Notes: generated by a model from the sequence alone, not told the origin. A stretch of 64,000 bases of DNA from G965216695 sp965216695 (GCA_965216695.1 OZ244212.1:2852001-2916000), one strand, 5' to 3'; shown: positions 34,663 through 44,034, counted from the first letter of the stretch. Program-made: numbers and translations.

Positions 34663-35937
34663 GTGGCTGATTTGAGTCGATGCCGATTCTGCGATGCGGA
34701 ACTGCATCATTCGTTCGTAGATTTGGGTGTGTCGCCTTTGTGCCAGACCCACATCACGCAAGATGCGTTGAATCGTATGGAGCCGTTCTATCCTCTTCAC
34801 GCGAAGGTGTGCTCCGATTGCATGCTCGTTCAACTCGACCAGTACGTTACCGCGTCCGACATCTTCGAGGAGTATGCCTACTTCTCATCGTATTCCGATT
34901 CGTGGGTCGAGCACGCTCGCCGGTTTGTGGATATGGCCGTTGACCGATTCGATTTGGACAGCGGCAGCTTCGTCGTCGAAATTGCCAGCAACGACGGCTA
35001 CCTACTCCAACATGTTGTCGCCCGGCGCATCGAGTGTCTGGGCGTGGAGCCGGCCGCGAATGTTGCAGAGGTGGCGCGGGATAAAGGAATAGACACGCAG
35101 AGCGTTTTCTTTGGTGCTGAAACGGCACGGTCCATTCGCGACGCTCGACGGCCAGCCGACCTGATTGTGGGTAACAACGTGCTCGCTCACGTACCGGATT
35201 TGAACGACTTCGTTTCTGGCTTGAAGCGCTTGCTGGCCGACGACGGCGTTATATCCATGGAGTTTCCGCACCTCATGCAGCTTATGGATCAGGCGCAATT
35301 CGACACGATCTACCATGAGCACTTCTCGTATTTTTCGTTTCTGACCGTAAATCGGATTTTCCGCCAACATGGGCTCGTGATCTTCGACGTGGAACAGTTA
35401 CCGACCCACGGAGGTTCGCTGCGAATTTTTGCGCAGCATGACAATGCGCGACGCTCGCTTACGGCCGCGGTTGACGCCCTGCTTGCGGAAGAGCGTGCCC
35501 GCGGTCTGGATCAGTTGCAGACGTATGGTTCGTTTCAGGCGCAGGTGAACCGGATCAAACGTGAACTATTGCTATTCCTTCTGCAGGCAAAACGCGAAGG
35601 CAAACAGATTGTTGGATATGGAGCGCCCGGTAAGGGGAATACGCTGCTGAACTATTGCGGGATCGGCCCGGACATCGTCGACTATACGGTGGACCGCAAT
35701 CCATATAAGCAAGGCAAGTACACGCCGGGCGCGCGTATTCCTATTCTTCCGCCGGAGCAGATCGCCCAAACCCAACCCGACTACGTGCTTGTGTTGCCGT
35801 GGAACTTGAAAGAAGAGATCTGCACGGCCCATGCGTATATCGCAGACTGGGGTGGACAATTCGTTATTCCGATTCCCGAAGTGCAGATTCTGGATACCAG
35901 CTCAGACCTGGCCATCTGCTCTCCGGGCCACGGCTAG
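34663..35937 (+). CDS. Sugar C-methyltransferase (NovU/TylC3-like)
   Basis: A 424-residue protein with an N-terminal zinc-binding pair of CxxC motifs (CRFC, CSDC), an SAM-binding domain (VVEIASNDGYLL, LIVGNNVLAHV, YHEHFSYFS) and a C-terminal domain with VGYGAPGKGNTLLN. The family adds a methyl carbon to a 4-keto sugar nucleotide. It opens the branched-sugar operon. GTG 34663 gives a normal start just before the zinc motif. Confidence 0.92.
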   Translation: MADLSRCRFCDAELHHSFVDLGVSPLCQTHITQDALNRMEPFYPLHAKVCSDCMLVQLDQYVTASDIFEEYAYFSSYSDSWVEHARRFVDMAVDRFDLDSGSFVVEIASNDGYLLQHVVARRIECLGVEPAANVAEVARDKGIDTQSVFFGAETARSIRDARRPADLIVGNNVLAHVPDLNDFVSGLKRLLADDGVISMEFPHLMQLMDQAQFDTIYHEHFSYFSFLTVNRIFRQHGLVIFDVEQLPTHGGSLRIFAQHDNARRSLTAAVDALLAEERARGLDQLQTYGSFQAQVNRIKRELLLFLLQAKREGKQIVGYGAPGKGNTLLNYCGIGPDIVDYTVDRNPYKQGKYTPGARIPILPPEQIAQTQPDYVLVLPWNLKEEICTAHAYIADWGGQFVIPIPEVQILDTSSDLAICSPGHG

Positions 35938-35951
35938 GTGCCAGGAGAATC

Positions 35952-37016
35952 ATGGTCATGAAGGTTCTGGTAACTGGTACCGACGGATACATCGGCGCAG
36001 TATTGGCGGTACGGCTGATGAACGAAGGCCACGAGGTTGTGGGACTCGACACCGGTTTCTACCGTGGTGGGTGGCTATTCAACGACCCCACATCTCTCGA
36101 TCGGTCTCCTCAATCGTTGTGCGTAGACGTGCGGAAGGTTGAAGCGCACCACCTCGCTGGGTTTGACGCTGTGGTTCATCTGGCGGAATTGTCGAACGAT
36201 CCGCTTGGTGAATCCAACCGGGATGTAACGTTTGACATCAATCACCAGGGATCTCTACGCATTGCCGAGATGGCAAAGCGGGCGGGCGTTTCCCGGTTCG
36301 TATATACGTCCTCGTGCAGCGTTTACGGTGTGGCGAGCGAACCTGTTGTGGATGAGACGTCTGCGGTCAATCCGCAGACCGCCTATGCGGAGTGCAAAGT
36401 GCTCGTGGAGCGCGACGTTGGCGCGATGGCGTCGCCGGAGTTCGCGCCGGTATTTCTGAGGAATGCTACCGCCTATGGCGCATCTCCGCGCATGCGTTTC
36501 GACATTGTTCTGAACAACCTGTGTGGACTTGCGTGGACGACAGGCGAGATCGCGATGACGAGCGATGGCACGCCGTGGCGACCCATCGTGCACATCGATG
36601 ACATATGTACGGCTATCAGCTGCGCGCTGGTAGCACCCACGGAAACGGTGTCAGGTGAGGTGTTCAACGTGGGGTGCAACGAAGAGAATTACCGGGTGCG
36701 CGAGATTGCGGAGACGGTTAAGGCGGTGTTCCCCGAATGCGAATTGACCTTTGGTCCAAGCGGCGGCGACAATCGCAGCTATCGGGTGAACTTCGACAAA
36801 ATTCATCGTCAGCTGCCTAATTTCAGCTGCCGTTGGACCGTACGTGATGGAGCACAACAACTGCGCTCGGTGTTCGAGCGTATTGCGCTCTCGAAAGAAC
36901 AGTTCGAAGCGGCCCCCTACACACGCCTTTCCTGTCTCCATCATCTCCTGCAAACGGGACAGATAGACGACGACTACTACTGGAACCGTGCGTGGACTGT
37001 GAACGAATCTCACTGA
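35952..37016 (+). CDS. NAD-dependent sugar epimerase/dehydratase
   Basis: A 354-residue extended SDR that acts on a nucleotide sugar: NAD motif VTGTDGYIGAVLA, LAELSNDPLGE, TSSCSVYG, the active-site YAECK and PIVHIDDICTAI. The standard dehydratase acidic pair is not obvious, so epimerase or reductase action is as likely. AGGAGA precedes ATG 35952; the longer frame overlaps the methyltransferase gene. It overlaps the next gene by 25 bases. Confidence 0.88.
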   Translation: MVMKVLVTGTDGYIGAVLAVRLMNEGHEVVGLDTGFYRGGWLFNDPTSLDRSPQSLCVDVRKVEAHHLAGFDAVVHLAELSNDPLGESNRDVTFDINHQGSLRIAEMAKRAGVSRFVYTSSCSVYGVASEPVVDETSAVNPQTAYAECKVLVERDVGAMASPEFAPVFLRNATAYGASPRMRFDIVLNNLCGLAWTTGEIAMTSDGTPWRPIVHIDDICTAISCALVAPTETVSGEVFNVGCNEENYRVREIAETVKAVFPECELTFGPSGGDNRSYRVNFDKIHRQLPNFSCRWTVRDGAQQLRSVFERIALSKEQFEAAPYTRLSCLHHLLQTGQIDDDYYWNRAWTVNESH

Positions 37017-37561
37017 ACGACGCCTGTGTGGTGCGGTTTCCTCCGCACCAGGACGCGAGGGGCTTCTTCACGCGGATCCGTTGCGCTACGGAGTTTGCAG
37101 CGCACGGCCTGCCAACGAACTTTGTGCAGGCAAATCTTTCCTACAACGCGGAGGCGGCGACCTTCCGTGGCCTGCACTATCAGATTCCACCTTCTAAGGA
37201 AGGCAAACTCGTACGCTGCGTACGGGGCGCGATTGACGACATCATTGTCGATATCCGACCACACTCCGATACGTTTCTTAAACACGAGTGGGTGCACCTC
37301 GCGGCAGACGGGTTTCACGCGCTGTACGTTCCCCCGGGATTTGCGCACGGTTTCATTACGGCGACGGACGATGCGACGATTCTCTACGACATGACGGATA
37401 CGTACGCGCCGGATCTGGCCCGTGGCATTCGATGGGACGATCCGGCGCTTGGAATATCGCTGCCTAGAAACATCGCCGTGGTGAATCCGCGGGACACCGA
37501 ATATCCGGATCTGGACACCTCGGATCTTGAGTGTTTTCGAACGGGGCAGCCGCATGCCTAG
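36992..37561 (+). CDS. dTDP-4-dehydrorhamnose 3,5-epimerase-like (RmlC) protein
   Basis: A 189-residue cupin-type epimerase. It has RGLHYQIPPSKEGKLVRCVRG with the catalytic His, DIIVDIRPHSDTF, and VPPGFAHGFITATDDATILYDMTDTY with the Tyr. It would invert C3 and/or C5 of a 4-keto sugar nucleotide. GTG 36992 starts inside the previous gene, overlapping by 25 bases. It does not prove rhamnose synthesis, because other rml genes are absent. Confidence 0.9.
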   Translation: MDCERISLNDACVVRFPPHQDARGFFTRIRCATEFAAHGLPTNFVQANLSYNAEAATFRGLHYQIPPSKEGKLVRCVRGAIDDIIVDIRPHSDTFLKHEWVHLAADGFHALYVPPGFAHGFITATDDATILYDMTDTYAPDLARGIRWDDPALGISLPRNIAVVNPRDTEYPDLDTSDLECFRTGQPHA

Positions 37562-38870
37562 CGCGCAACCGATGATGCCGCTCATCCATCAGCTCTACCC
37601 GCTGTGCCGTAGCATCACGGGCGACGGGGTGCGCGAAACGCTCGAGATCGTCTCGCAGCGATTGCCTCTCGACGTTCACGAAGTTCCGAGCGGTACCCGG
37701 GTGTTCGACTGGCAGGTGCCGGATGAATGGACGATACGCGATGCGTTCATTGAAGACACCACCGGCAAGCGGGTGATTGATTTCAATGAACACAATCTGC
37801 ATGTGTTGAACTACAGTGCGCCGGTAGACGCAATGCTCAGCCGCACTGAACTGGACGAGCATCTCCACTCGGTGCCGGAACATCCGGACTGGATTCCTTA
37901 TCGAACGTCATACTACGCACGCAACTGGGGTTTCTGCTTAAGCCAACGGCAACGCGATGCGCTGCAGGATTCGGATTACCGGGTACGGATCGATTCGAGC
38001 CTTGCGCCCGGGAGTCTGACCTATGCCGAGTGCGTGGTACCCGGCAGTAGTACGCGCGAAGTTGTTTTGTACACGCACATCTGTCACCCATCGCTGTGTA
38101 ACGACAACCTGAGTGGTATAGCAGTAACGGCCGCTCTGGGCGCCGCGCTACGCGAACGGTCGACGCTGCGGTACACCTACCGTCTGGTATTCGCGCCGGG
38201 AACGATTGGCTCCATTACGTGGCTCAGCCGCAATCAGGCGGAACTGGATCGCATAGCGCACGGACTGGTGCTGGGGTTGCTTGGAGACGATGCACCTCAT
38301 ACCTACAAAGGTACGCGGTCCGGAGGTGCCGAGATCGACAGAGTTGCAGCGTACGTTCTGAACCGGCGTTCTCAAAGCAACCGCATCGTGGACTTCAGCC
38401 CGTATGGGTACGACGAGCGCCAGTTCGGCTCGCCTGGCATCGATCTGCCGGTGGGCCGGCTGACTCGGTCGGTTAACGGAGGCTACCCGGAGTATCACAC
38501 GTCAGCAGACGATCTCGATCTCGTCTCGGAAGAACGGCTACAGGAATCTCTGGATCTTGCGATGGAGATCGTGGACTGCCTCGAACAAAACCGGTATTAC
38601 CGCAATCTGGAACCCTATTGCGAGCCGCAATTAGGTAAGCGTGGGCTGTATCGTGACACCGGCGGCGACGGTATCGCGGACCGGGAATCGGCAATGCTGT
38701 GGCTTCTGAATCAATCGGATGGCGGTGCGTCGGTTCTGGATATTGCGGAACGCTCCGGACTGTCCATGCGCGCGCTTGCTCAGGTGGCCGAACAACTCGT
38801 TGACGCCGGTTTGCTCGTTGAGGCCGATAATCGCACGGAATGCGAGGACGACGTGACATCCAAGAACTGA
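37554..38870 (+). CDS. DUF4910 aminopeptidase-like protein with winged helix
   Basis: A 438-residue protein of the DUF4910 family, peptidase M28-like, common in polysaccharide clusters. Metal-binding signs include VVLYTHICHPSLCNDNLSGIA and EYHTSADDLDLV; the C-terminal 80 residues (ESAMLWLLNQSDGGASVLDIAERSGLSMRAL) look like a winged helix. Substrate unknown; deacylation of an amino sugar or a peptide has been proposed for relatives only by context. ATG 37554 overlaps the RmlC-like stop by 8 bases. Confidence 0.85.
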   Translation: MPSAQPMMPLIHQLYPLCRSITGDGVRETLEIVSQRLPLDVHEVPSGTRVFDWQVPDEWTIRDAFIEDTTGKRVIDFNEHNLHVLNYSAPVDAMLSRTELDEHLHSVPEHPDWIPYRTSYYARNWGFCLSQRQRDALQDSDYRVRIDSSLAPGSLTYAECVVPGSSTREVVLYTHICHPSLCNDNLSGIAVTAALGAALRERSTLRYTYRLVFAPGTIGSITWLSRNQAELDRIAHGLVLGLLGDDAPHTYKGTRSGGAEIDRVAAYVLNRRSQSNRIVDFSPYGYDERQFGSPGIDLPVGRLTRSVNGGYPEYHTSADDLDLVSEERLQESLDLAMEIVDCLEQNRYYRNLEPYCEPQLGKRGLYRDTGGDGIADRESAMLWLLNQSDGGASVLDIAERSGLSMRALAQVAEQLVDAGLLVEADNRTECEDDVTSKN

Positions 38871-38885
38871 AATGCAAGAAGTAAC

Positions 38886-39668
38886 ATGAAAGTAGTACTG
38901 TTCTGTGGTGGCCTGGGAACGCGTCTGCGTGAACACTCGGACACCATTCCGAAACCGCTCGTGGATGTGGGGAACCGGCCGATCATCTGGAATCTGATGA
39001 AGTACTACGCCCACTTCGGGCACAAGGACTTCATTTTGTGCCTCGGTTACAAAGGCGAACTGATCAAGGAGTTTTTTCTCAACTACGACAGCTATCGTCA
39101 TCGCGACTTTGTGATGCGTGAGGGTGGCAGTGTGGTCGAACCGGCGGAAAGCGACATCGCCGACTGGACGATCCGGTTCGTGGACACGGGCCTGCACTCC
39201 AACATCGGCCAGCGGCTCGTAGCGGTGAAGGAGTATCTGCGTGGCGAGGAAACGTTCCTTGCGAACTACTCGGATCAGCTGACGGATTTCCCGTTGCCAG
39301 GGATCATCGACTTCCATCGTCGTAGCGGCATGATTGCGTCGGTGCTCGGCGCGCGCTCCAACCTGTCGTTTCACCAGATTGGCATGGACGACGGCGGCGT
39401 GGTTCACCACATTGGCCCGGTCTCGGAGTCCGATTTCTGGATCAACGGCGGTTACATGGTGCTGCAACAGGAAATCTTCGACTTCATCGAGCCGGGTGAC
39501 GAGCTGGTGGAAGCTCCGTTTCGCCGGTTGATCGCTCGTGACAAGCTCGGCTGTGTGCCGTGGTCCGGGTTCTACGCCACCATGGATACGTTGAAGGACA
39601 AGATTGTGTTCGACCGAATGCATGGCCGCGGGGATCGGCCATGGGAAGTCTGGCAGGATACAACCTAG
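38886..39668 (+). CDS. Sugar-phosphate nucleotidyltransferase (RfbF-like)
   Basis: A 260-residue enzyme close to glucose-1-phosphate cytidylyltransferase, which makes CDP-sugars. It has the signature FCGGLGTRLREHSDTIPKPLVDVG and the metal aspartate in NYSDQLTD, plus SDFWINGGYMVL. The nucleotide preference (CTP or dTTP) cannot be read with certainty. It would supply the activated sugar for the methyltransferase and epimerases upstream. Confidence 0.9.
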   Translation: MKVVLFCGGLGTRLREHSDTIPKPLVDVGNRPIIWNLMKYYAHFGHKDFILCLGYKGELIKEFFLNYDSYRHRDFVMREGGSVVEPAESDIADWTIRFVDTGLHSNIGQRLVAVKEYLRGEETFLANYSDQLTDFPLPGIIDFHRRSGMIASVLGARSNLSFHQIGMDDGGVVHHIGPVSESDFWINGGYMVLQQEIFDFIEPGDELVEAPFRRLIARDKLGCVPWSGFYATMDTLKDKIVFDRMHGRGDRPWEVWQDTT

Positions 39669-39669
39669 C

Positions 39670-40329
39670 GTGCGCGGGTTCGACATCAGACTCGATGCGG
39701 TCGATATGCCGCGTATTCTTTGTCTCGGCGCGCACAGCGATGACATAGAGATTGGTGCGTCGGCAACCATTCTGGCGCTGGCTGACAAATACGCGCAGGC
39801 GCACGTCGACTGGGTTGTGTTCGGCGCGCATTCAATCCGCCGGCAGGAAGCTCGCGCCAGCGCAGAATACTGCACGCGGGGATTCGCGAAGGCTGACATC
39901 CGCGTGCTCGAGTACCGCGACGGTCACTTTCCGGCGCAGTTTGAAGCAATTAAGGCTGAATTCGAAAGCATCAAGCGCCGATGCGACCCGGACGTCATCT
40001 TCACGCACTATCGGGGCGACCTGCATCAGGATCACGCGTTGATATCCGACCTCACCTGGCAGACGTTTCGCAATCACGTCATCTTGGAGTACGAGATTGC
40101 GAAGTATGACGGTGATCTGGGCGTACCGAACGTTTTTAGCGCCGTATCGGACGTGCTGCATGATCGCAAGCTCGAGCTGTTGAGCCGCTTTTTCGAGTCG
40201 CAGCAATCGAAGGCGTGGTTTGCGCCGGAGGCGTTCTCGGCATTGATGCGCCTACGCGGAATTGAGTGCCAATCGCCGTCGGGATACGCGGAAGCGTTCT
40301 ACGCGCGCAAGTTGCTGCTGGGACAGTAG
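39670..40329 (+). CDS. PIG-L family deacetylase
   Basis: A 219-residue LmbE/PIG-L-like zinc deacetylase that removes acetyl from an N-acetyl sugar. The zinc motif AHSDDIEIG (usually AHPDDE) is present with a later histidine in HQDHALISD, so activity is plausible despite Pro to Ser. GTG 39670 directly follows the previous TAG; ATG 39706 is an alternative. It closes the operon. Confidence 0.88.
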   Translation: MRGFDIRLDAVDMPRILCLGAHSDDIEIGASATILALADKYAQAHVDWVVFGAHSIRRQEARASAEYCTRGFAKADIRVLEYRDGHFPAQFEAIKAEFESIKRRCDPDVIFTHYRGDLHQDHALISDLTWQTFRNHVILEYEIAKYDGDLGVPNVFSAVSDVLHDRKLELLSRFFESQQSKAWFAPEAFSALMRLRGIECQSPSGYAEAFYARKLLLGQ

Positions 40330-40358
40330 GGGCGGCTGTCGCGCGGTGGAGCTGTAGG

Positions 40359-40826
40359 CTAGTTTCTGCGGACAAAGTAACCGGCGGTGCGCCAGCGGCC
40401 GTCAGATTCCAGAAACAGCGTGTGGGTTTCAATCACGTCCGTCCGGTTCTCGAACTCGGATCGATAGACGATCATCAAGTAGTCGCCCGGTGGGGAATTT
40501 TCCGGATCCACCTTCACGGACGCGGATTGCAGCACGCGAAGCTTGAGCTGACCCAGCGGTGCGCGAACCTCGCGGATTCGCGCCTGCCAATGCTCCTTGG
40601 TAACGGCTTTGCGAAATATGCTGGCGGCTGCGTCCCAGGATTGGTCGTACGTTCCGTCGTCCACCGCTTTCAGCCATTGCTGCGAGGCGGTTCGAGCGTC
40701 CTGTGCGATGTCGACCGATCCGCTACAACCACCCATCCAGAAACAAAGGAACAGGATCGCCACCGCGATCGGGCGGACTCCCTGCAGGGTGCTTTTCGGA
40801 CAACAGTGACGGGAAGACGCGATCAC
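40359..40826 (-). CDS. DUF4019-type lipoprotein
   Basis: A 155-residue protein with an N-terminal basic region, a hydrophobic helix and a lipobox ending WMGGC (Cys34). The mature part (TASQQWLKAVDDGTYDQSWDAAASIFR, HWQARIREVRAPLGQLKLR, GDYLMIVYRSEFENRTDVIETHTLFLESDGRWRTAGYFVRR) matches DUF4019. Function unknown; outer-membrane anchoring is likely. It overlaps the previous gene's stop by 4 bases. Confidence 0.8.
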   Translation of the reverse strand: MIASSRHCCPKSTLQGVRPIAVAILFLCFWMGGCSGSVDIAQDARTASQQWLKAVDDGTYDQSWDAAASIFRKAVTKEHWQARIREVRAPLGQLKLRVLQSASVKVDPENSPPGDYLMIVYRSEFENRTDVIETHTLFLESDGRWRTAGYFVRRN

Positions 40827-41065
40827 GAATCGCGGCGCCGTTTGCCGACGCGTTCGTTGCCGCGCTTGAAGTTGCCGGTGGCTCGGGCCATCAGCCGCTG
40901 TAGCGCCGATGCGTCTGCGGATTCAGCATTGTTAAGGAATCTGACTGCATCCCGGCCTTTGAGTGTGGTGACGCAACGGTCGTGGTAATAAATGTCCACG
41001 CAATCGTCCTTACGCGCGACGTAACGGAAAACGGCGTCGTCGCCGGTGTGGGGAGGGGTGCGCAT
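40823..41065 (-). CDS. Small conserved hypothetical protein
   Basis: An 80-residue protein with FRYVARKDDCVDIYYHDRCVTTLKGRDAVRFLN in the first half, two cysteines and a basic C-terminus (RGNERVGKRRRDS). No family recognised. It lies between a zinc-ribbon membrane protein and the DUF4019 lipoprotein on the minus strand and overlaps the lipoprotein by 4 bases. Confidence 0.65.
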   Translation of the reverse strand: MRTPPHTGDDAVFRYVARKDDCVDIYYHDRCVTTLKGRDAVRFLNNAESADASALQRLMARATGNFKRGNERVGKRRRDS

Positions 41066-41068
41066 CGA

Positions 41069-41374
41069 TCAGTCGAACGGAACGAAATAGACGCGTACGT
41101 TTGCCCACCAGATGTAGCCCGCCAACAGTAAGTAGCTGGTAATGGCAGAGAACATCCAGAATCCGCCGTGCAGGTACCACCCGGCTGTCAAGATCAATGC
41201 AGCAATCGCGAGCAACAGCGCGAAGCGCTGCCGGGTTTTGGTGGCATCGTCGACAGTGTATCGGTATGCGCATCGGGGGCATATGCGGTATGGCTGGAGC
41301 GACCATGGCTCTGCAAAGTCGGCGGCCTTCAGCGGTTCCCGGCACGACGGGCATATCAGGGGAGGGCGCATCAT
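41069..41374 (-). CDS. Zinc-ribbon membrane protein
   Basis: A 101-residue protein with an N-terminal zinc ribbon (CPSC and CPRC, about 25 residues apart) followed by two hydrophobic helices (about residues 50-67 and 72-92). ATG 41374 or 41371 is the start. It heads the three-gene minus group and ends 3 bases from the next start. Confidence 0.68.
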   Translation of the reverse strand: MMRPPLICPSCREPLKAADFAEPWSLQPYRICPRCAYRYTVDDATKTRQRFALLLAIAALILTAGWYLHGGFWMFSAITSYLLLAGYIWWANVRVYFVPFD

Positions 41375-41907
41375 GAGGCGAGAGCGTCGATCAGCCAACT
41401 CAGCGGAGCATTCTACGCCAGATACTGCGGTGGGGTCAGGCCGCCTGCGGGGGTTGGTCCGACGGACGTCGGAAATGCGCCGACAGGGTGGTTGGTTCGG
41501 TTGTGGAATGGATCGGGTTGGGCAACGCCGCGTGCGCGACGGGCCAATACGTCAAATTAATTGCTTATATTGGATGCGACCGAAGTTGAATCCGCCTTCG
41601 CGCGGATCGAGTGCGAGATCCTTGATCTGGACGAGATTGCGCAACGCACGGTCCCGGACCTTTGGGTACGAAGATGGGGAGTGCAATCGTCGATCACCGG
41701 CGTCACACGTAACCACATTCGGTCGTTCGGCTAGTTCTCAACGCTCAATTCTTTGCGGAAATCCGCAACCGCCACACCAGGTATGTTGGAGGACACCCTT
41801 GATCGTTACCGTGTTAGTTGCGACTCGAGTGATAGTCACCAAGATGAGCGTCGTCATAGAAACTCTGGGGCGCGCGTATTGTCTTAACCACGGTTGAAGA
41901 ATGCACG
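41375..41907. other. 533-base gap with one possible small frame
   Basis: No recognised gene or repeat is present between the zinc-ribbon gene and the radical SAM gene. The only coding-like stretch is a 54-codon frame at 41570-41734. A large A+T-rich part, from 41549 on, marks the change from the GC-rich upstream genes to the A+T-richer region that follows, so it may be a junction of acquired DNA. Confidence 0.4.
41570..41734 (+). CDS. Possible 54-residue small protein before radical SAM gene
   Basis: A TTG-started frame (stop TAG at 41732) gives DATEVESAFARIECEILDLD followed by Trp/Arg-rich and Ser/Thr-rich segments. Its third-base choices look coding, and the peptide has an acidic first half and basic second half, but no ribosome site is clear and no homologue is known to me. 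An alternative is the remnant of an older gene. It lies 174 bases upstream of the radical SAM gene on the same strand, so a peptide substrate is conceivable but unproven. Confidence 0.3.
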   Translation: MDATEVESAFARIECEILDLDEIAQRTVPDLWVRRWGVQSSITGVTRNHIRSFG

Positions 41908-43230
41908 ATGACTTCGACGGGGTACAACAGCCAACAGAGATGCACCATGGAAAGAGAACGTCGGGAAGGACTCCTTGAGAAGGCAAGGGTACGAATGGGG
42001 CCACATTTCGTACCGAACCAGGTTATGGGTCGTTTAAAAACCATAGGCTGTGCTGCCGTCGAAATTACTCAGAAGTGTAATCTTGATTGCACGCTTTGTT
42101 ATCTGTCCGAACATTCTCAAAAGGTTCACGATATTCCCCTTGAAGAGGTGTACCGTCGCCTTGATATGGTCGTCGATCACTACGGAACTGGTGTACCTGT
42201 TCAGATTACCGGCGGCGACCCCACTTTGAGAAAACACGGCGAACTGCGAGATATCGTGGCTTATGCGAGCCACATTGGCCTGCATCCCGCGCTGTTCACC
42301 AACGGTATCGGGGCGAGTCGATCGTTACTCCAGCGTCTTGCCGAGGCTGGGCTGCGCGAAGTTGCCTTTCACGTCGATACCACCCAAAAGCGTAAGAACG
42401 CAACGACGGAATCCAGTTTGGACCCGCTGCGCGAAGAATATATTGCGCGCGCAAGCGGACTTGATCTAACTGTCGTGTTCAACACCACTGTTCATAAGGG
42501 TAACTTCGAGGAGATACCGAGCCTCGTTCGATTTTTCGTTGGGCATGCTGATCAGGTAGGCCTCGTCTCTTTTCAGCTTCAGGCGGAAACGGGCCGCGGA
42601 GCCTGGGGGTCGAGAGCACCTCTCATTACCCGCCAGAGTGTTAAGCAGCAGATCAACCGGGGCGTAGGTCTCGCGTTGCCCTGGGACATACTCCAGATCG
42701 GCCACCACGACTGCCACAGTTATGTCCCCACTCTTGTCGCGTCCAATCAAGTTATACCCGTACTCACGGACCAGAGCTTCTTCGAGCGCGTTATCAGCGA
42801 GTTCGCAAACATCAATTGGGACCGACATAGCTCACGAGCCACCGTTGTCTTCAAGGCACTTCTCGAGGTCTTCAAGCGGCCACAATACTGGGGTTTACTC
42901 GCCGGTCAGGGAGCCGTCTATGCCAGGTTGTTGGTGCCGCCGTTTCTGCGCGCATATGGGCGAGTGCATAAGCTCTCTTTTTTCGTTCAGAACTTCATGG
43001 ACGCAGAGCACCTTGTTGACGATCGGGTGAAAGCTTGTTCTTTCATGGTAATGACCCCCTCTGGTCCCATGTCGATGTGCGAACACAACAAAGAGCGTGA
43101 CCGGCACATCCTGACACCATTCGATGTCACGACTGCCGACGGAAGTGTGGTGCACTATGAACCTCTTGAGCGTTCCAGGATTGCGAAGGTAGATCGTTCC
43201 AATCGTATCCCGATGACTCAGATAAGTTAG
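41908..43230 (+). CDS. Radical SAM protein
   Basis: A 440-residue radical SAM enzyme. The [4Fe-4S] cluster motif CNLDCTLC lies near residues 58-65, followed by the SAM-binding ITGGDPTLR. The late segment TPSGPMSMCEHNKERD has a conserved cysteine as in COG1964-type Fe-S oxidoreductases, but substrate is unknown. ATG 41908 is listed as the start; ATG 41947 (AGAG upstream) is equally possible. The DUF547 gene follows 9 bases later, so they are an operon. Confidence 0.85.
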   Translation: MTSTGYNSQQRCTMERERREGLLEKARVRMGPHFVPNQVMGRLKTIGCAAVEITQKCNLDCTLCYLSEHSQKVHDIPLEEVYRRLDMVVDHYGTGVPVQITGGDPTLRKHGELRDIVAYASHIGLHPALFTNGIGASRSLLQRLAEAGLREVAFHVDTTQKRKNATTESSLDPLREEYIARASGLDLTVVFNTTVHKGNFEEIPSLVRFFVGHADQVGLVSFQLQAETGRGAWGSRAPLITRQSVKQQINRGVGLALPWDILQIGHHDCHSYVPTLVASNQVIPVLTDQSFFERVISEFANINWDRHSSRATVVFKALLEVFKRPQYWGLLAGQGAVYARLLVPPFLRAYGRVHKLSFFVQNFMDAEHLVDDRVKACSFMVMTPSGPMSMCEHNKERDRHILTPFDVTTADGSVVHYEPLERSRIAKVDRSNRIPMTQIS

Positions 43231-43239
43231 GAAGATCCA

Positions 43240-44034
43240 ATGTGGTCGTATACATTGAAGGAGTACATCTCGCGCGTGGTAGCCTTAGTTGTTATTGCGC
43301 TCACCTTACCCACTGTTGTTAACGCTGCATCAGAGACAATGAACCCTTACACAGCGACGCTCAGCGGCTGGGAAACGGTTTTAAACGAGTTTGTTGATGA
43401 GAAAGGCCGCGTGGACTTTCAGGGCGTTTCAGAAAACGACAGTGACCTAAATGCCTTCGTCGCGGCTATTGCGCAGGTGAGCCCAACAAGCCACCCTGAG
43501 CTTTTTCCGAATACTCAGCATGTAATCGCATACCACATTAACGCCTACAATGCGTTAGCGATGCATGGCGTACTGGAAAGAGGTATTCCAGCCGGATTCA
43601 CGTCATTTACAAAGCGTGCGTCATTTTTTCGTTTCCGTGGGGTGGTAATCGGAGGTGAGAAAACCAACCTATACAAGTACGAGAATGCAGTCATACGCCC
43701 TCTAGGTGAGGCTCGAGTGCATTTCGCGCTCAATTGTATGGTCAAGAGCTGTCCTCGTTTGCCTATGACAGCGTTTCGCCCGGAAACGTTGGAGAAGCAG
43801 CTTCAGGAGGCGACTCTCGAGTTTTTTGCCAACCCAGCTCATCTAAGAGTTGATGATGAGAAAGAACTAGTGGAAGTATCTTCGATACTGAAGTTCTATA
43901 CGGAAGATTTTGCCGAAAGCGGCAAGCGGCAGGATCTTATTCCGTACATAGAGCGCTATTCTAGCCGGGAGATACCCGCTATCTACAAAGTGCGCTACCT
44001 GAAGTACGACTGGCTTTTGAATACGCAACCGTGA
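43240..44034 (+). CDS. Exported DUF547 protein
   Basis: A 264-residue protein with a signal peptide (residues 1-29, ending VVNAA) and the DUF547 domain: YHINAYNALAMHGVLERGIPAGF, FRFRGVVIGGEKTNLYKYENAVIRPLGEARVHFALNCMVKSCPRL. The conserved Cys pair in NCMVKSCP and the preceding His suggest a catalytic role of unknown type. Family members recur beside radical SAM, glutathione-S-transferase-like and redox genes. TAGGAAG precedes the start. Confidence 0.87.
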   Translation: MWSYTLKEYISRVVALVVIALTLPTVVNAASETMNPYTATLSGWETVLNEFVDEKGRVDFQGVSENDSDLNAFVAAIAQVSPTSHPELFPNTQHVIAYHINAYNALAMHGVLERGIPAGFTSFTKRASFFRFRGVVIGGEKTNLYKYENAVIRPLGEARVHFALNCMVKSCPRLPMTAFRPETLEKQLQEATLEFFANPAHLRVDDEKELVEVSSILKFYTEDFAESGKRQDLIPYIERYSSREIPAIYKVRYLKYDWLLNTQP

